Counted from the first letter of the stretch, positions 20,846 through 31,957 are shown. The stretch: 64,000 nt of DNA from Ahaetulla prasina (GCF_028640845.1 NC_080540.1:168273752-168337751), one strand, 5' to 3'. Made by a program: numbers and translations. Notes: a model not told the origin generated them from the sequence alone.

Positions 20846-21771
20846 AATCTTTATGCCCTTGTACAAAGTGTAGAAGGATCCACCTTGTTATGTTTTTATT
20901 TTCCTCTAAGAAGATTAGGGCAGTGGATGTGATTTGACCTTCCCTTGTTTATTTTTTTTTATGTCTACGTGCAATAGATTTAGTTGAGATCTAATGTTTG
21001 GCCACCCTCAAAGCTTTACTGTTGAAATATTTGTGGATTCTGAGTTACTCCAGTCCTAGTCCAAGGCTTGATGGGATCTTAATCCACACCAGACCGTTAT
21101 CCCAATCACTGTGTTTACTAGACTTGCTAATAAATCAAAGCTCTACCCAACACTGCCTGTTTCTCATCATCTGACAATTGATGGCGATCAGAACTTATCC
21201 AGAAGTTATTTGAAACACCACTGATGCAACTATGGGAATGTTACCCGATGTAATGTATGGATTATCATGCCGAAGGACAAGTAGATAGGGTGATGGATAT
21301 AGGGGGCCTATAAATTGCAGGAGATCCTCCCAGCTTGTAAAAGGTTTGCCAGTATTCATGTCATTTATAAAGCTTATCTCCACACCATCCATCTCCCTGG
21401 CTTTTATTTGGAGGAAAGGATGCTAACCTTTAGCCTCAGCATCTGTGTGCCTGAACTCTGAATTGCTCCCCAAGGTGTGGCTGGAATGTATAAAGGGATA
21501 GCCAGCAAATATTTTGAGAAAGCAAAGAGGCTCTTGCTGAACTCCAGTGCTGAAGTCAAAGTCTGGCTTCTGCCAGTCAAAAATATTCAGGAAGAGGAGA
21601 AAACAAGTTTTCTATTTCTCCTTTTTCCATCCACTCTGGGATGTCAAAATGGGGACCGAGGAAAGCTGCATGGAGAGTGTTGGGGATTCGCCAGAGTCCA
21701 TTTGAGTCGAGTAGCCAATACATTTGAATGAAATAAATGTTATGATTTAAAACACAAGATAAATATTTTTG
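20846..21771. other. No recognised feature
   Basis: About 0.9 kb without a supported feature. Confidence 0.45.
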
Positions 21772-22796
21772 ATCGATTGATTGCATGCCATCAAATCAGT
21801 ATGGACTCTTAGCAACCGCATACATAGATTTTTCTTCATGATGATCTGCCCCAATCTGGTCCTTTAAATCAGGGGTCACCAACCTTTCAGACCTCAGGGA
21901 CCACTAAATTCATACTTTTAAATCCCACGGACCACTAATACGATCTGCCTAATTGACCAGCTGGGTGGGTGTGGCTAGGTGGTCATGTGACTGGGTGGGT
22001 GGGGCCAACTCAATGTCACTCACGTCAAGGGGCACCTTGCCAGCCTCTACTCGCCCCTCCCCTCCCAACCACTCCTCGCCTGCCCACCTGGGCTCCTTAA
22101 GGCCCAACAGGAAGCAATTGTTGGGCCTAAGCAGCCACCATGAGAAAGAGTTGGCAAACAGCTGGGTCAGTTCAAATTGGATGTGACCGAGAAGGAGACT
22201 CAACAGAAGCACCTCACTCAGGACTAGGAGCATAGGCTTTCCAAGCAGAGGGAAGACCTGCGGGAGTGCAAGGCCAGGTACCAGTGCCTGGAGGTTCAGT
22301 GGGCTGAGATGGTCAGCCTGTTCCAGGCCATGATGCAGTCTCACTGGAACAAGGTCCTCTTCTCTTTGCCACCAGTGTCGTTTCCCTCCAGCCTTCGCCC
22401 AAAGCCCTGCACCGGGAGGCTGAAGCAGACCCCAAGTCGGAATTCCCCCCCCCGACCTACACAGAAAAGACCCCGAAGGGGGAGATTCTCTGCAGCAACA
22501 CAAATGTTCATTGCACCTATCTGTCTCAGGGGCTGTAGTTTGAGCACCCCTGATTTAGTGCAATATAAAAAATGCAAATATTTTTTCTGTGGACCACCAA
22601 AATTTTCTCGTGGACCACCAGTTGGTGACTGCTGCTTTAAATCTTTTGACAGGATACTTATAACAACTGTAACTGAGTCCGTCCACTTTGCTGTGGGTTG
22701 TTCTTTTCTTCTCTTTCCTTCTAACATTGCCAGCTTTAGAGCCTTCTCCAGAAACCTAAGCCTTTGTGTAGTGATAAAAATAGCCTCCAGCAATCA
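21772..22796 (-). pseudogene. RTE-like LINE ORF2 C-terminus, split by hAT-D
   Basis: On the minus strand the two flanks of the hAT-D element read as one peptide related to the end of RTE-type ORF2. The part from 22793 to 22635 has RFLEKALKLAMLEGKRRKEQ and KWTDSVTVV. The part from 21869 downward resumes DQIGADHHEEKSMYAVAKSP. The pattern LxKxxMLxxxEGKRRxGRxxxxWxD is the same as in the BovB copy at 61445-61680. Catalytic regions are absent and the frame is damaged. Confidence 0.7.
21870..22634 (+). mobile_element. hAT-D element carrying coding-like sequence, exact 8-bp target duplication
   Basis: Left end CAGGGGTCACCAACCTTTC, right end CCAGTTGGTGACTGCTG, exact duplication CTTTAAAT (21862-21869, 22635-22642). 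The outer parts match the 188-bp copy at 30017-30204 (GCAATATAAAAAATGCAAAT, GTGGACCACCA). The extra central part at about 22143-22500 reads as a Glu/Lys/Gln-rich, coiled-coil-like peptide with one stop (22225-22227) and one frameshift (about 22355): KQLGQFKLDVTEKETQQKHL, KQREDLRECKARYQCLEVQ, FQAMMQSHW, and further on PTYTEKTPKGEILCSN. I do not recognise the source gene. Confidence 0.85.
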
Positions 22797-24813
22797 ATAA
22801 TAATAATAACAATAATATTTTAATTTGTATACCGCCCTTCTCCCAAAGGACTCAGGGCGGTGAACAGGCAGATAAAATACAAATACACACAATAATTAAA
22901 AACATCCCTTAAAAAACTAATTTAAATGCCCAAATGTTAAAATAATATACTCCCCCATAAAATCACAAAACTTTAAAAACCCATCAAATAAAGATAAAAA
23001 TCAGGCTAGTCCAGCCATACGAAATAAATAAGTTTTAAGTTCGCGGCGAAAGGTCCTAAGGTCAGGTAATTGTCGAAGTCCGAGGGGAAGTTCGTTCCAC
23101 AGGGTCAGAGCCCCCACAGAAGGCCCTCCCCTGGGGCCGCCAGTCGACACTGTTTGGCTGACGGCACCCTGAGAGTCCCTCTCTGTGGGAGCGTGCGGAC
23201 GATGGGAGATAGAGGCCGGCAGTAGGCGGTCCCGTAGATAGCCGGTCCTAAGCCATGGGCGCTTTAAAGGTGGTAACCAATACCTTGAAGCGCACCGGAA
23301 AACAACAGGTAGCCAGTGCAGTCTGCGCAGGATAGGTGTTATGTGGGAGCTCGAACCGCTCCTCAATAACCAGCGCAGCCGCGTTCTGAACTAGCTGAAG
23401 TCTCCGGTGCTCTTCAAGGGAGCCCCATGTAGAGAGCATTGCAGTAGTCCAGGCGAGAGGTAACGAGAGCATGAGTGACTGTGCATAAGGCATCCCGTCC
23501 AGGAAGGGACGAACTGGCGGATCAGGCGAACCTGATAAAATGCTCTCCTGGAGACGGTCGCCAAATGGTCTTCAAAGGACAACCGACCATCCAGGAGCAC
23601 GCCCAAGTTGCGTACCTTCTCCATCGGGCCAATGATTCACCCCGACAGACAGCCGCATCTGCAGCTGACTGTACCGAGGTGCCGCATCCACAGCCACTCC
23701 GCCTTGGAGGGATTAAGTTTGAGCCTGTTCCTCCCCATCCAGACCCGTACGGCTTCCAGACACCGGGACAGCACTTCGACAGCTTCACTGGGGTGGCCCG
23801 GGGTGGAAAAGTACAGCTGAGTATCATCAGCGTACAGTTGGTATCTCACCCCAAAGCCACTGATGATCTCACCCAGCGGCTTCATATAGATGTTGAACAG
23901 GAGGGGTGAGAGAATCGACCCCTGCGGCACCCCACACATGAGGCACCTTGGAGTCGATCTCTGCCCCCCTGTCAACACCATCTGCTTCCGGTCAGAGAGG
24001 TAGGAGGAGAACCACCGATAAACGGTGCCTCCCACTCCCAACCCCTCCAACCGGCGCAGCAGGATACCATGGTCGATGGTATCAAAAGCCGCTGAGAGGT
24101 CTAATAGGACCAGGGCAGAGGAGTAACCCCTATCCCTGGCCCTCCAGAGATCATCCACCAGTGCGACCAAAGCTGTCTCAGTGCTGTATCCGGGCCGGAA
24201 GCCGGACTGGAACGGGTCTGGATAGACAGCTTCATCCAGGTACTGGGGTAGCTGACATGCCACCGCACTCTCTACAACCTTCGCTGTGAAGCGAAGATTG
24301 GAGACTGGCCGGTAGTTCCCTAAAACAGTTGGGTCCAGGGAAGGCTTCTTGAGGAGGGGTCTCACCACCGCCTCTTTCAAGGCAGCGGAAAGACCCCTCC
24401 CAGAGAAGCATTTGTAATCCCTGAGCCAGCCTCGTGTCACCTCCTGAGTAGCCAGTACTAACCAGGAGGGGCACGGATCCAGTAAACATGTGGTGGCGTT
24501 CAGCCTACCCAGCAACCTGTCCATGTCCTCGGGAGTCACAGGATCAAAGTCATCCCAAACCACCTCAACAAGACGGGCCTCAGAACCCTCGCCTGGATCT
24601 ACCCAATTTTGATCCAATCCGTCCCGAAGCTGAACGATTTTGTCGTATAGATAACCGTTAAACTCCTCGGCACGCCCTTGTAGGGGGTCCTCCCGCCCCT
24701 CCTGTTGAAGGAGCGAGCGGGTCACCCGAAACAGGGCGGCCGGGCGGTTATCTGCCGACGCAATGAGGGAGGAAACGTAGGAACGCTTCGCAACAGTGCA
24801 GTCTTCGGCAAAG
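22797..24813 (-). mobile_element. L2 LINE copy B
   Basis: Minus-strand copy. Its 3' end is at 22797 (AAT-rich tail, then ATACCGCCCTTCTCCCAAAG). It runs 5'-ward through the 3' UTR, ORF2 C-terminus and reverse transcriptase into the linker after the endonuclease, stopping near 24800 next to a hAT-A element. The tail directly abuts the RTE relic. Confidence 0.95.
23001..24813 (-). pseudogene. L2 ORF2 (reverse transcriptase), frameshifted relic
   Basis: From 24800 downward the frame is open for about 390 codons: [80 protein letters not shown] and the catalytic YADDTQLYF (near 23815). It breaks near 23637 and continues in other frames at 23391-23624 ([20 protein letters not shown]) and 23001-23366 (RTFRRELKTYLF). 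The endonuclease is missing. At least two frame breaks after the catalytic centre inactivate it. Confidence 0.93.
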
Positions 24814-24821
24814 ATAGTGAT

Positions 24822-25070
24822 CAGTGGTGGGATTACAAAAATTTTACTACCAGTTCTGTTGCCGTGGCTTGGTGGGTGTGGCTTGGTGGATGTGGCAGGG
24901 GAAGGATACTGCAAAATCCCCATTTCTTCCCAATCATCTGGGACTCGGGAGGCAGTGAATAGATGGCGGTGGGGCCAGTCAGAGGTGGTATTTACCGGTT
25001 CTCCGAACTACTCAAAATTTCTGCTACTGGTTCTCCAGAACTGGTCAGAACCTGCTGAATGCCACCTCTG
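24822..25070 (+). mobile_element. hAT-A element with exact 8-bp target duplication
   Basis: CAGTGGTGGGATTAC to GAATGCCACCTCTG, duplication ATAGTGAT (24814-24821, 25071-25078). One of the two CTGCAAAATC modules is deleted. It lies next to the 5' end of L2 copy B. Confidence 0.95.
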
Positions 25071-25328
25071 ATAGTGATATATCTAGACACCTACCCATTT
25101 TCACTTTTTCCTTGAGTGTAGAAAAAGTGCTTGATAGGAAAAAGAAATAGAAAAAAAAAATCTATTTCTAAAAGAGAAATTGAGCAAATTAGCTTCTGCT
25201 TACTAGTATTGTAAGAGGGCACAGGATTTTTGGCTCAGAGGATCTTTGCATTAAGAATTCTCCTCCCTCAACTGGCAGCATTAGGGAGAAATTAGCTATG
25301 GTACTTTGGCTGTAGGATGAGTGTAATG

Positions 25329-26066
25329 CAGGTAGTCTTTGAGTTACAACAGCTCATTTAGTTGTCGTTCAAAGTTACAACTGTACTGAAAAAAGTGACT
25401 TATGACCGTTTTTCACACGTAACAACTGTTAATAATAATAATAATAATAATATTTTAATTTTTTATACCGCCCTTCTCCCGAAGGACTCAGGGCGGTGAA
25501 CAGCCAAGTAAAAACAATACAATATATTACAATAAAAACTATTTAAAAAACTTATTCAATATGGTCTAAATTTAAATATAAAATACATAATATAAAATAA
25601 CCCCATTTAAAAACAAATTAAAAACCCCTATCAAGCCAGTCCTGCTCGGAAGAATAGATACGTCTTCAGCTCGCGGCGAAAAGTCCGGAGGTCAGGAAGT
25701 TGTCGAAGTCCTGGGGGAAGCTCGTTCCAGAGGGTAGGTGCCCCCACAGAGAAGGCTCTCCCTCTGGGGGTCGCCTTCCTATGGTCACGTGATCAAAATT
25801 CAAACGATTGGTAACTGACACATATTTATGATAGTTGCAGTCTCCCTGAAGCTTATATGATCACCTTTTGTGACCTTCTGACAAGCAAAATCAATGGGGA
25901 AGTCAGATTCACTTAGCAACTGTGTTATTAACTTAACAAGTGCAGGGATTCACTTAGCAACTGTGGCAAGAAAGGTCGAAAAGTGGGGCAAAGCTCACTT
26001 AACAACTGTCTTGCTTAGCCCCAGCAATTTTGGGCTCAAATATGGTCATAAGTCAAGGACTACCTG
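25329..26066 (+). mobile_element. T-family DNA element interrupted by L2 copy C
   Basis: Begins CAGGTAGTCTTTGAGTTAC and ends GTCAAGGACTACCTG, the family inverted ends. After TATGACCGTTTTTCACACG the sequence is interrupted by an L2 3' fragment and resumes at CTATGGTCACGTGATCAAAA. The flanks TG and TA are compatible with a TA target with one change. Confidence 0.85.
25430..25778 (-). mobile_element. L2 LINE copy C, 3' fragment
   Basis: AAT-repeat tail followed by ATACCGCCCTTCTCCCGAAG, 3' UTR and the end of ORF2 (minus strand: [12 protein letters not shown] region). Only about 350 bp were inserted, within the T-family element. Confidence 0.93.
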
Positions 26067-26267
26067 TATATATCTTTCCTCCCTGAAATATACAATCTTT
26101 TGACCACTTTTACCTAAACTTAGTTTCTAAAGTGAGGATTGATGTCTGGTTTTAAATTTGGTTGTCAGGGGCTGAAAAGGTTTAGAGGAATATCAGCATT
26201 TGCAGGTGGAAGGGAGAGGTTAAAAACAGTCTATAATCTCGATGGTAATAACTGTGCAATTCGATTA

Positions 26268-26490
26268 ATTAGAATAGAGCTGGAAGGGATCTTGGAGGTC
26301 TTCTAATCCAACCCTGCTCAAGCAGGAGACCCTAGACCATTTCAGACAAGTGATTGTCCAGTCTCTTCTTAAAAACCTCCAGTCAGTGATGAAGTACCCA
26401 CAACTTCCAGCAGCAAGCTGTTCCACTGGTTGATTGTCCTCAGTGTTAGAAAGTTTCTCTTCAATTCCAGGTTGCTTCTCTCCTTGATTA
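26268..26490 (-). mobile_element. CR1 LINE 3' end
   Basis: Minus-strand CR1: GAGCTGGAAGGGATCTTGGA, CAACCCTGCTCAAGCAGGAG, AGCAGCAAGCTGTTCCACTG, AGAAAGTTTCTCTTCAATTC. Noncoding relic. Confidence 0.85.
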
Positions 26491-26634
26491 TTGATGCCCT
26501 ATTTACTTTCTGTATATGTTGGTATCACATATACATCAGTATAACTGCCATGTTACTTTTGAGAGTTAATAGGGAAGCGGCTGAAACCCCTTAGTGTGGG
26601 TAAGAATCAAAGAATTCAGTATTGGCTCGATGAG

Positions 26635-27150
26635 GTAGATTTTTTATTTTAAAACAGTTTTTATTAGTTTATAATATAGCATACAATGAAGATACAAAAG
26701 TAAATAGCAGGGAAAATAGGGAAGGGAAAAGTGAGGGAAAGAAAAGGAGAAAGGCAATGACTTCAGACTCCCTTTGGTGTAGTAGAATAAGGAATAACAT
26801 CAAACCTCAACTTTTTACTTTTACATAATAGTATAAACCAGAGGTTTCCAACCTTGGCAACTTTAAACCTGACGGACTTCAATTCCCAGAATTCCCCAGC
26901 CAGCTTTGCTGGCTGGGGGATTCTGGGAGTTGAAGACCGCCAGGCTTAAAGTTGCCAAGGTTGGAGACCCCTGGTATAAACAACAACTAATCTATCTAAT
27001 TGGTAAAACCCAAAATGAAAGTTTCATTTTTTTTACACGTCAAACACAAAGTCCAGAAGTGTTTTCCAAGTAAAACTAAAAGTGTTTCTACTTTTTCCTT
27101 TGATCAAAACAGTCAATTTAGCTGTCTTGATGAGGTAGATAAGTTTTTCC
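26635..27150 (-). repeat. Shared interspersed repeat (possibly L1 3' region), split by hAT-C
   Basis: The same sequence recurs at 42661-43395. Common words: AAAAGTAAATAG, GGTAAAACCC and GAAGTTTCATT, then a stretch with CAGAAGTG, AAAAGT and TCAAAA..AGTCAATTT. The purine-rich A/G stretch is like the UTR of an L1 copy read in reverse, but the class is not proven. Confidence 0.5.
26839..26973. mobile_element. hAT-C palindromic MITE with exact 8-bp target duplication
   Basis: 135 bp, near-perfect palindrome: CAGAGGTTTCCAACCTTGGC to GCCAAGGTTGGAGACCCCTG, hinge at CAGCCAGCTTTGCTGGCTGG. Duplication GTATAAAC (26831-26838, 26974-26981). Confidence 0.96.
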
Positions 27151-27747
27151 TCGATTTGCAAGCAAGCTTGTCAACATGGCATGTTTCCTTCTGGTTTTGC
27201 ATTTGGTTTTTGTTTAAACAAATTAAGTGAGCTGCCTATGGAAAACTAATCAGCAGGTGCTGATGATAGGATTATGTGCAATTGGTCAGACAATGGGATC
27301 ATATTTTGAGGGCCATATTCCTTTTCTTTTTGCATATGTGACTAAGTGTTCAGAGTTGATTATTGTTACTAAAGAGGGAGTAACAGAGCTGTATAAATTC
27401 CTGTTAAATTAACTCCTCTGTGGCATTGTGTGAAAGAGGAATCTATTCATTAATTTAGAAATGAATGAAATTAAATAAAGATAATTTAGTGTCCCATTTG
27501 TACTAATTATCATATATTATTGGCAAGGGTTGGCTTTAGCTTTTCTCAGTGATAATAGCAACAGTGACAATACAACTGAATGTCATAACTTTATTTTATT
27601 TATCAAATTGGTAAGGTTGCCTAACTCCATGTCTGTCAGCATTATATAATATTAAAAATTATACGAGAAAGACAAGGCAAGCATCCAGAAGCAGTAAAAC
27701 AAATATTATCCCTCACAAATAAACCAGTATTTTTATAGTAAAGTTAT
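27151..27747. other. No recognised feature
   Basis: About 0.6 kb of AT-rich sequence without a supported feature. Confidence 0.5.
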
Positions 27748-27755
27748 ATGTAAGG

Positions 27756-28029
27756 AGTGGTGAAATTCAAATTTTTTTTACTATCGGTTCTGTGGGTGTG
27801 GCTTGGTGGGCGTGGCTTGGTGGGACCCTAACCCTAATCCCACTCCACAGGAAAGATATTGCAAAATCCCCATTCCCTCCCCACTCCTGGGGGAAGGATA
27901 CTGCAAAATCTCCATTCCCACCCCACTCTAGGGCCAGCCAGAGGTGGTATTTGCCGGTTCTCCGAACTGCTCAAAATTTCCACTACCGGTTCTCCAGAAC
28001 CTGTCAGAACTTGCTGGATTTCACTCCTG
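27756..28029 (+). mobile_element. hAT-A element
   Basis: AGTGGTGAAATTCAAATT to GGATTTCACTCCTG; flanks ATGTAAGG and ATTTAAGG (27748-27755, 28030-28037) match at 7 of 8. The first base C of the terminus appears lost. Confidence 0.88.
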
Positions 28030-28037
28030 ATTTAAGG

Positions 28038-28454
28038 GATCCATTTGTCGTCTAATGGTCCTTCCGCTTAGTAAGTGATTTCTTGTATCTAAACTGTTTA
28101 AAGCTTGTTTATTAGTTTTAATGAAAACCCCAATGTGTCTCACAGCTCTTATGTACAGGAATAGGATAGTAAAATGGCCATTTGCTTCACCATTGAAGTA
28201 CGAAACATATTACATTTGGTAAAGCAATTTACTCACAATAAACTATGATTGAGATGTTTGAAAGCTTCTTCCAATGCTAGTGGACCATTGCTTGTGCTTC
28301 AGACTAGAATGGAATGTTATAAGATTACTCTCCATGTAATGTAGGGATTACTTTTTCCCACTTCAATCCCATCTTTTTCTCACGTTCTTTATTTCTCTCT
28401 AGATTCCACTATACCTCCATCATTCTTTTTTTATCCTTCTTTTACCATATTAAA
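28038..28454. other. No recognised feature
   Basis: Unassigned AT-rich sequence. Confidence 0.5.
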
Positions 28455-28690
28455 GAACTAGCTTCGTATAATGGTTAAAGCACCAGGCTAGAAACTGAGG
28501 GACCATGTGTTCTAGTCTTGTCTTAGACAAGAAGCCAATTAGTTGTCCTTGGGCCAGTCACTCACTCTCAGCCCTAGGAAGCAAGCAAGGGGCAAACCAC
28601 TTTTGAAATCTTGCCAAGAAAACTTCAAGGACTGCTCTGGGCAGTCTCCAGCAGTCAACAATGACTCAAGGGCACAAAAACAAGGACAAA
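28455..28690 (+). mobile_element. Sauria-type SINE
   Basis: Head ATAATGGTTAAAGCACCAGG, B-box-like GTGTTCTAGTCTTG, then TCCTTGGGCCAGTCACTCAC, CAGCCCTAGGAAGCAAGCAA, CTTGCCAAGAAAACTTCAAG and a BovB-like end GTCTCCAGCAGTCAACAATG. Confidence 0.85.
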
Positions 28691-29169
28691 TAAAACCACA
28701 CACCATATTATTTTAAAATTAGTTTCAAGGCAATTACAAAATGCAGTTATTATCTGTATTACTCTAGAAGGTTTCCTCAAACATGTTGTCTAAACAAATG
28801 TTTTTTCTTTGTTTCAGTTAAATTAAATCTTTGTTCCCCATGGCTAACAACCTATTAACTCTTTAAGCCTTGGGGGCCATTGTAACTCTGGGAGAGATTT
28901 CACTTTGATGATTGTTGGAAGTACAATTCCCAGGAATCTTGAAGGCAAGTATGACGTGAAAGCATTTCAACATAATCAAAAAATGTAATCTTTATTGTGG
29001 CAATCTTTTCAAAAAGGGGGAAGACCTTGGCCAGACAGATGGCCACAACCAGCAGAGATTGTTTTATCAAAGTTAGAAAATGTATGCATGTTGTTTCAAG
29101 GTGGTAGATTAGGGCTGTAAGTATAATTGCAAGGTGATTGAAACTTTTTTTGGGTCAGTTAGAGAGCAG
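28691..29169. other. No recognised feature
   Basis: Unassigned. Confidence 0.5.
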
Positions 29170-29350
29170 TTTTGGTTAAAGACTCTGGCTAGGAACCAGG
29201 AGATGTAAATTCTAGTTTGCCTTAATCGCAATGAGTGGGGTGAGTTTTAGCCAGTCACTTTCTCTCAGTCCTGAGGAGAAGACACAGGCAGTCAAGAAAA
29301 CACATGGATTTGTCCACGTAGTCATCAGGTGTCAAGACTTACTGGACAAT
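29170..29350 (+). mobile_element. SINE, diverged copy
   Basis: GTTAAAGACTCTGGCTAGGA and GTAAATTCTAGTTTGCC (head), AGCCAGTCACTTTCTCTCAG and AGTCAAGAAAACACATGG (body), GTCATCAGGTGTCAAGACTT (BovB-like end). Confidence 0.65.
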
Positions 29351-29607
29351 ACAACAACAAAAGTAATTGATACTCAGCAATGGCCAAGTTATGGTGACTA
29401 AGTATGCATCAAAGAAGGAAGGAAAAAGATGGGTCATAGATTTGCATTAAAAAAATACATATCCTGATTTATATCAAAAGGTGTAAGTATAAAAACAAAG
29501 AATTTAACTTGACTTGCAATTTGTCATCCTTTGGGAGAAAACTGGGCCTAAGTGATCAATACATGGTTTTAGGTGCTAACTCATTTTGCAGCACGATGGG
29601 CAGCTAA

Positions 29608-29655
29608 ATAAATAAATAAATAATAAAATAAAATAAAATAAAATAAAATAAACTC
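29608..29655. repeat. (AAAT)n(AAAAT)n microsatellite
   Basis: Tetra- then pentanucleotide run of about 48 bp. Confidence 0.9.
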
Positions 29656-29920
29656 TTTAAAACTGTCCTGATATTCATTTTATGATTTTCCCCTTAAACC
29701 AGATGAGGGCCTCTTTGGCCCAGGGACCACTTGGCCAAGAGTTGCTAGGCTGATTGCACTTCCGAGGAATAATTTGACTTTGACATGGATTTGAACCTTA
29801 TGTGAAATCTGTCTGGTTGCACTCATAGCAAAACTGCAGTGGCTCTTTGCCTGCTTATAGGAGAAAATGCTATTTTTAAAACAGAACAATGAAGGATGAT
29901 TTTGGGGCCACATTGTGAGG

Positions 29921-30250
29921 ATATACCAGAAAAAAAGATTTTTAAAGAAGAGATTGGACAACCATTTGTCTGAAATGGTGAAGGGTTTCCTGCCTGAGCA
30001 GGGGGTTGGACTAGAACAGTGGTCACCAACCACCAACCACCAGTGGTCCACAAGAAAATTTTAGTGGTCCGCAGAAAAATTATTTGCATTTTTTATATTG
30101 CACTAAATACTATTTATCTTTTAAAAAAATTCATATTAGTGGTCCTCGGGATTTAAAATTATGAATTTAGTGGTCCCTGAGGTCCGAAAAATTGGTGACC
30201 CCTGGACTAGAAGACCTCCAAGGTCCCTTCCAATTCTGTTATTCCATACT
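29921..30250 (+). mobile_element. CR1 LINE 3' end, split by hAT-D
   Basis: AAGAAGAGATTGGACAACCA, TTTGTCTGAAATGGTGAAGG, TTTCCTGCCTGAGCAGGGGG, then after the hAT insertion AGACCTCCAAGGTCCCTTCC and AATTCTGTTATTCC, the CR1 terminus. Confidence 0.88.
30017..30204 (-). mobile_element. hAT-D short element with exact 8-bp target duplication
   Basis: CAGTGGTCACCAACCACC to AATTGGTGACCCCTG; duplication GACTAGAA (30009-30016, 30205-30212). It is a deletion derivative of the 765-bp copy at 21870-22634, in reverse orientation. It lacks the coding-like insert. Confidence 0.95.
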
Positions 30251-31165
30251 CTTTAGATATTGCTAGAGCATGTTTGTGCCATGCTTAGATACAACTGGGG
30301 AAAAGCTGTTGAATCCGACAATGCCTCAATTAATTAGTTGTAAATGAAGTATTAGGTAGACGGGCTCACCCTTACTTTCAGTGCACCAATAATTAAAGCT
30401 CTTTTTTTCCTTCTAAAATTATCTCAGTTTCTATATCTCTTCCCAGAAGCACAACACACAAGAATTTAGCTGTCCAAGCATTTTCTGCCCCGCAGAAAAA
30501 GGGATGAGGTGCCGGGAAGCTTCTTTGACTGAATTCCATGTAAGGCGTCAAGGCTGTTCTTTAAGGAATGAAAACTAATGGTGTGATGTTGACCTCTTTG
30601 CTCCAAATTATTTCTCATCTCTTTTTGCTGACTTTTTTTCTGGGTGCACTTGCTGCATTCTAGAGATCTGCATTCCTTCATTATTTTGCTCATCATGCAT
30701 GGTGCATTGATTTTAGGTTGTTGTTATTGGTATTCCTGCCGTGCTGAACTATAATAACTATTTGGCAAGATATTAACCCAGAACGGCAGATCTTCTGCTT
30801 TTACAAACACAGTTGCCAATTCTTATCATCTCACGGGAAAGATTCTTGATTGGTGAGATTAAAAGAAAAACCAGGTTGATAACACTGTGCTTCTGTGGCA
30901 TACCGCATTTTTCACAAACCAATTTTGAAAATTGCTGGATTGCTAAGGGCTAATCCCTGTTAGAACCAATGGCATTTTGAAACTATCCAAATCACTCAAC
31001 CTGGATCCAATAATCCTTTCTTCATTGAACTGGGGCTGGTTTGAAGATGGTGATATTCTCATTCAGATGCCAGAAAAAATTAGAATGAATTGGTTTGGGC
31101 AGGGAAAGAGATTCAATATATATAACATCTATTCTGTCCACTTTCTTCAGGAAACGCCTACACCT
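30251..31165. other. No recognised feature
   Basis: About 0.9 kb without a supported feature. Confidence 0.45.
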
Positions 31166-31699
31166 TGTTGGAAGAAATGTCCATCTGGGTTCAGTTCCAA
31201 GTGGGGAAAAAGACACTGGAAACATGGAGACTGCTTGCAAAGATGGTTTAATGGAGGACAGGATCACATGGTTTGAGTTCCTGAACAGAAAAAGGGCCGA
31301 GATGCTGAGCGTGCCTTGGTTTTATGCCCTCTCTGAGCTTTGAACTTCCTGGGGCACAGGAAGAGTATCCTGATTGGTTGTCAGACCCCCAGGGGGTGGG
31401 GGTCTTAGCTAGCCTTGCTGGCTGATGTAATCTTCCCAGGTGCCATGTGGTGAGTTTCTGTTGCAAATGGGATCTATTGTGTTGCAGATGATGGTCCATT
31501 GACAAAGATGGGGAGAATGAGTTTCTGCCTCTGGCCCATTGACAAAGGTGAGGGGGAGGCGGGAAGCTGCAGGGAGCTGCTTTGTCCTTAAAACATGTTT
31601 CTCCATTTCTCATCCAGGGAAATATAATATTCTGCCCTTTTTAATATTTCCTAAAATGTTTCATTCTTCTAGGAGAGGGGTGGGTGCTAATTTCCTACA
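31166..31699 (-). mobile_element. Solo LTR, related to the LTR at 17569
   Basis: On the minus strand it starts TGTAGGAAATTAGCACCC and ends ATTTCTTCCAACA. Conserved with 17569-18069 in CACCCCTCTCCTAGAA, the CCAAT box (ATTGG on plus at 31373-31377), the TATA-like GGCATAAAACC (reverse of 31319-31329) and the final 120 bp. Flanks ACCT/ATCT may be a 4-bp duplication with one transition. Confidence 0.8.
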
Positions 31700-31710
31700 A
31701 TCTCATACAA

Positions 31711-31949
31711 CAGGAGTGTCAAACTCAATCTCATTGAGGACCTCATCACAGCTGTGGTTGATCTTGGGGGGGGGCTGGCATGGCTGCCTGGGTGGGTGTG
31801 GCCAGCTTGACGCCATTCCCCAAACTGCTGCATGTTTCCTCTTTGCATTGGGTAGATTGGGCTGAAGCGATGCTGGCCGGCCCCTTATATTTTCCAGGCC
31901 AGCCCCGCAGGCCAGATCAAGCCTGCGGGCTTTGTGTTTGACACCCTTG
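31711..31949. mobile_element. hAT-F element
   Basis: CAGGAGTGTCAAACTCAAT to GTGTTTGACACCCTTG; flanks TCATACAA and TCATACAC (31703-31710, 31950-31957; 7 of 8). It lies 11 bp beyond the solo LTR. Confidence 0.9.
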
Positions 31950-31957
31950 TCATACAC

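Noticed and set aside
27820..27840. Telomere-like CCCTAA repeats (also near 16826 and 53856)
   Set aside because: Only two units each, scattered; too short to be interstitial telomeric arrays.
31249..31613. 121-codon minus-strand frame as a gene
   Set aside because: Lies within the solo LTR at 31166-31699 and has no counterpart in the related LTR at 17569-18069.
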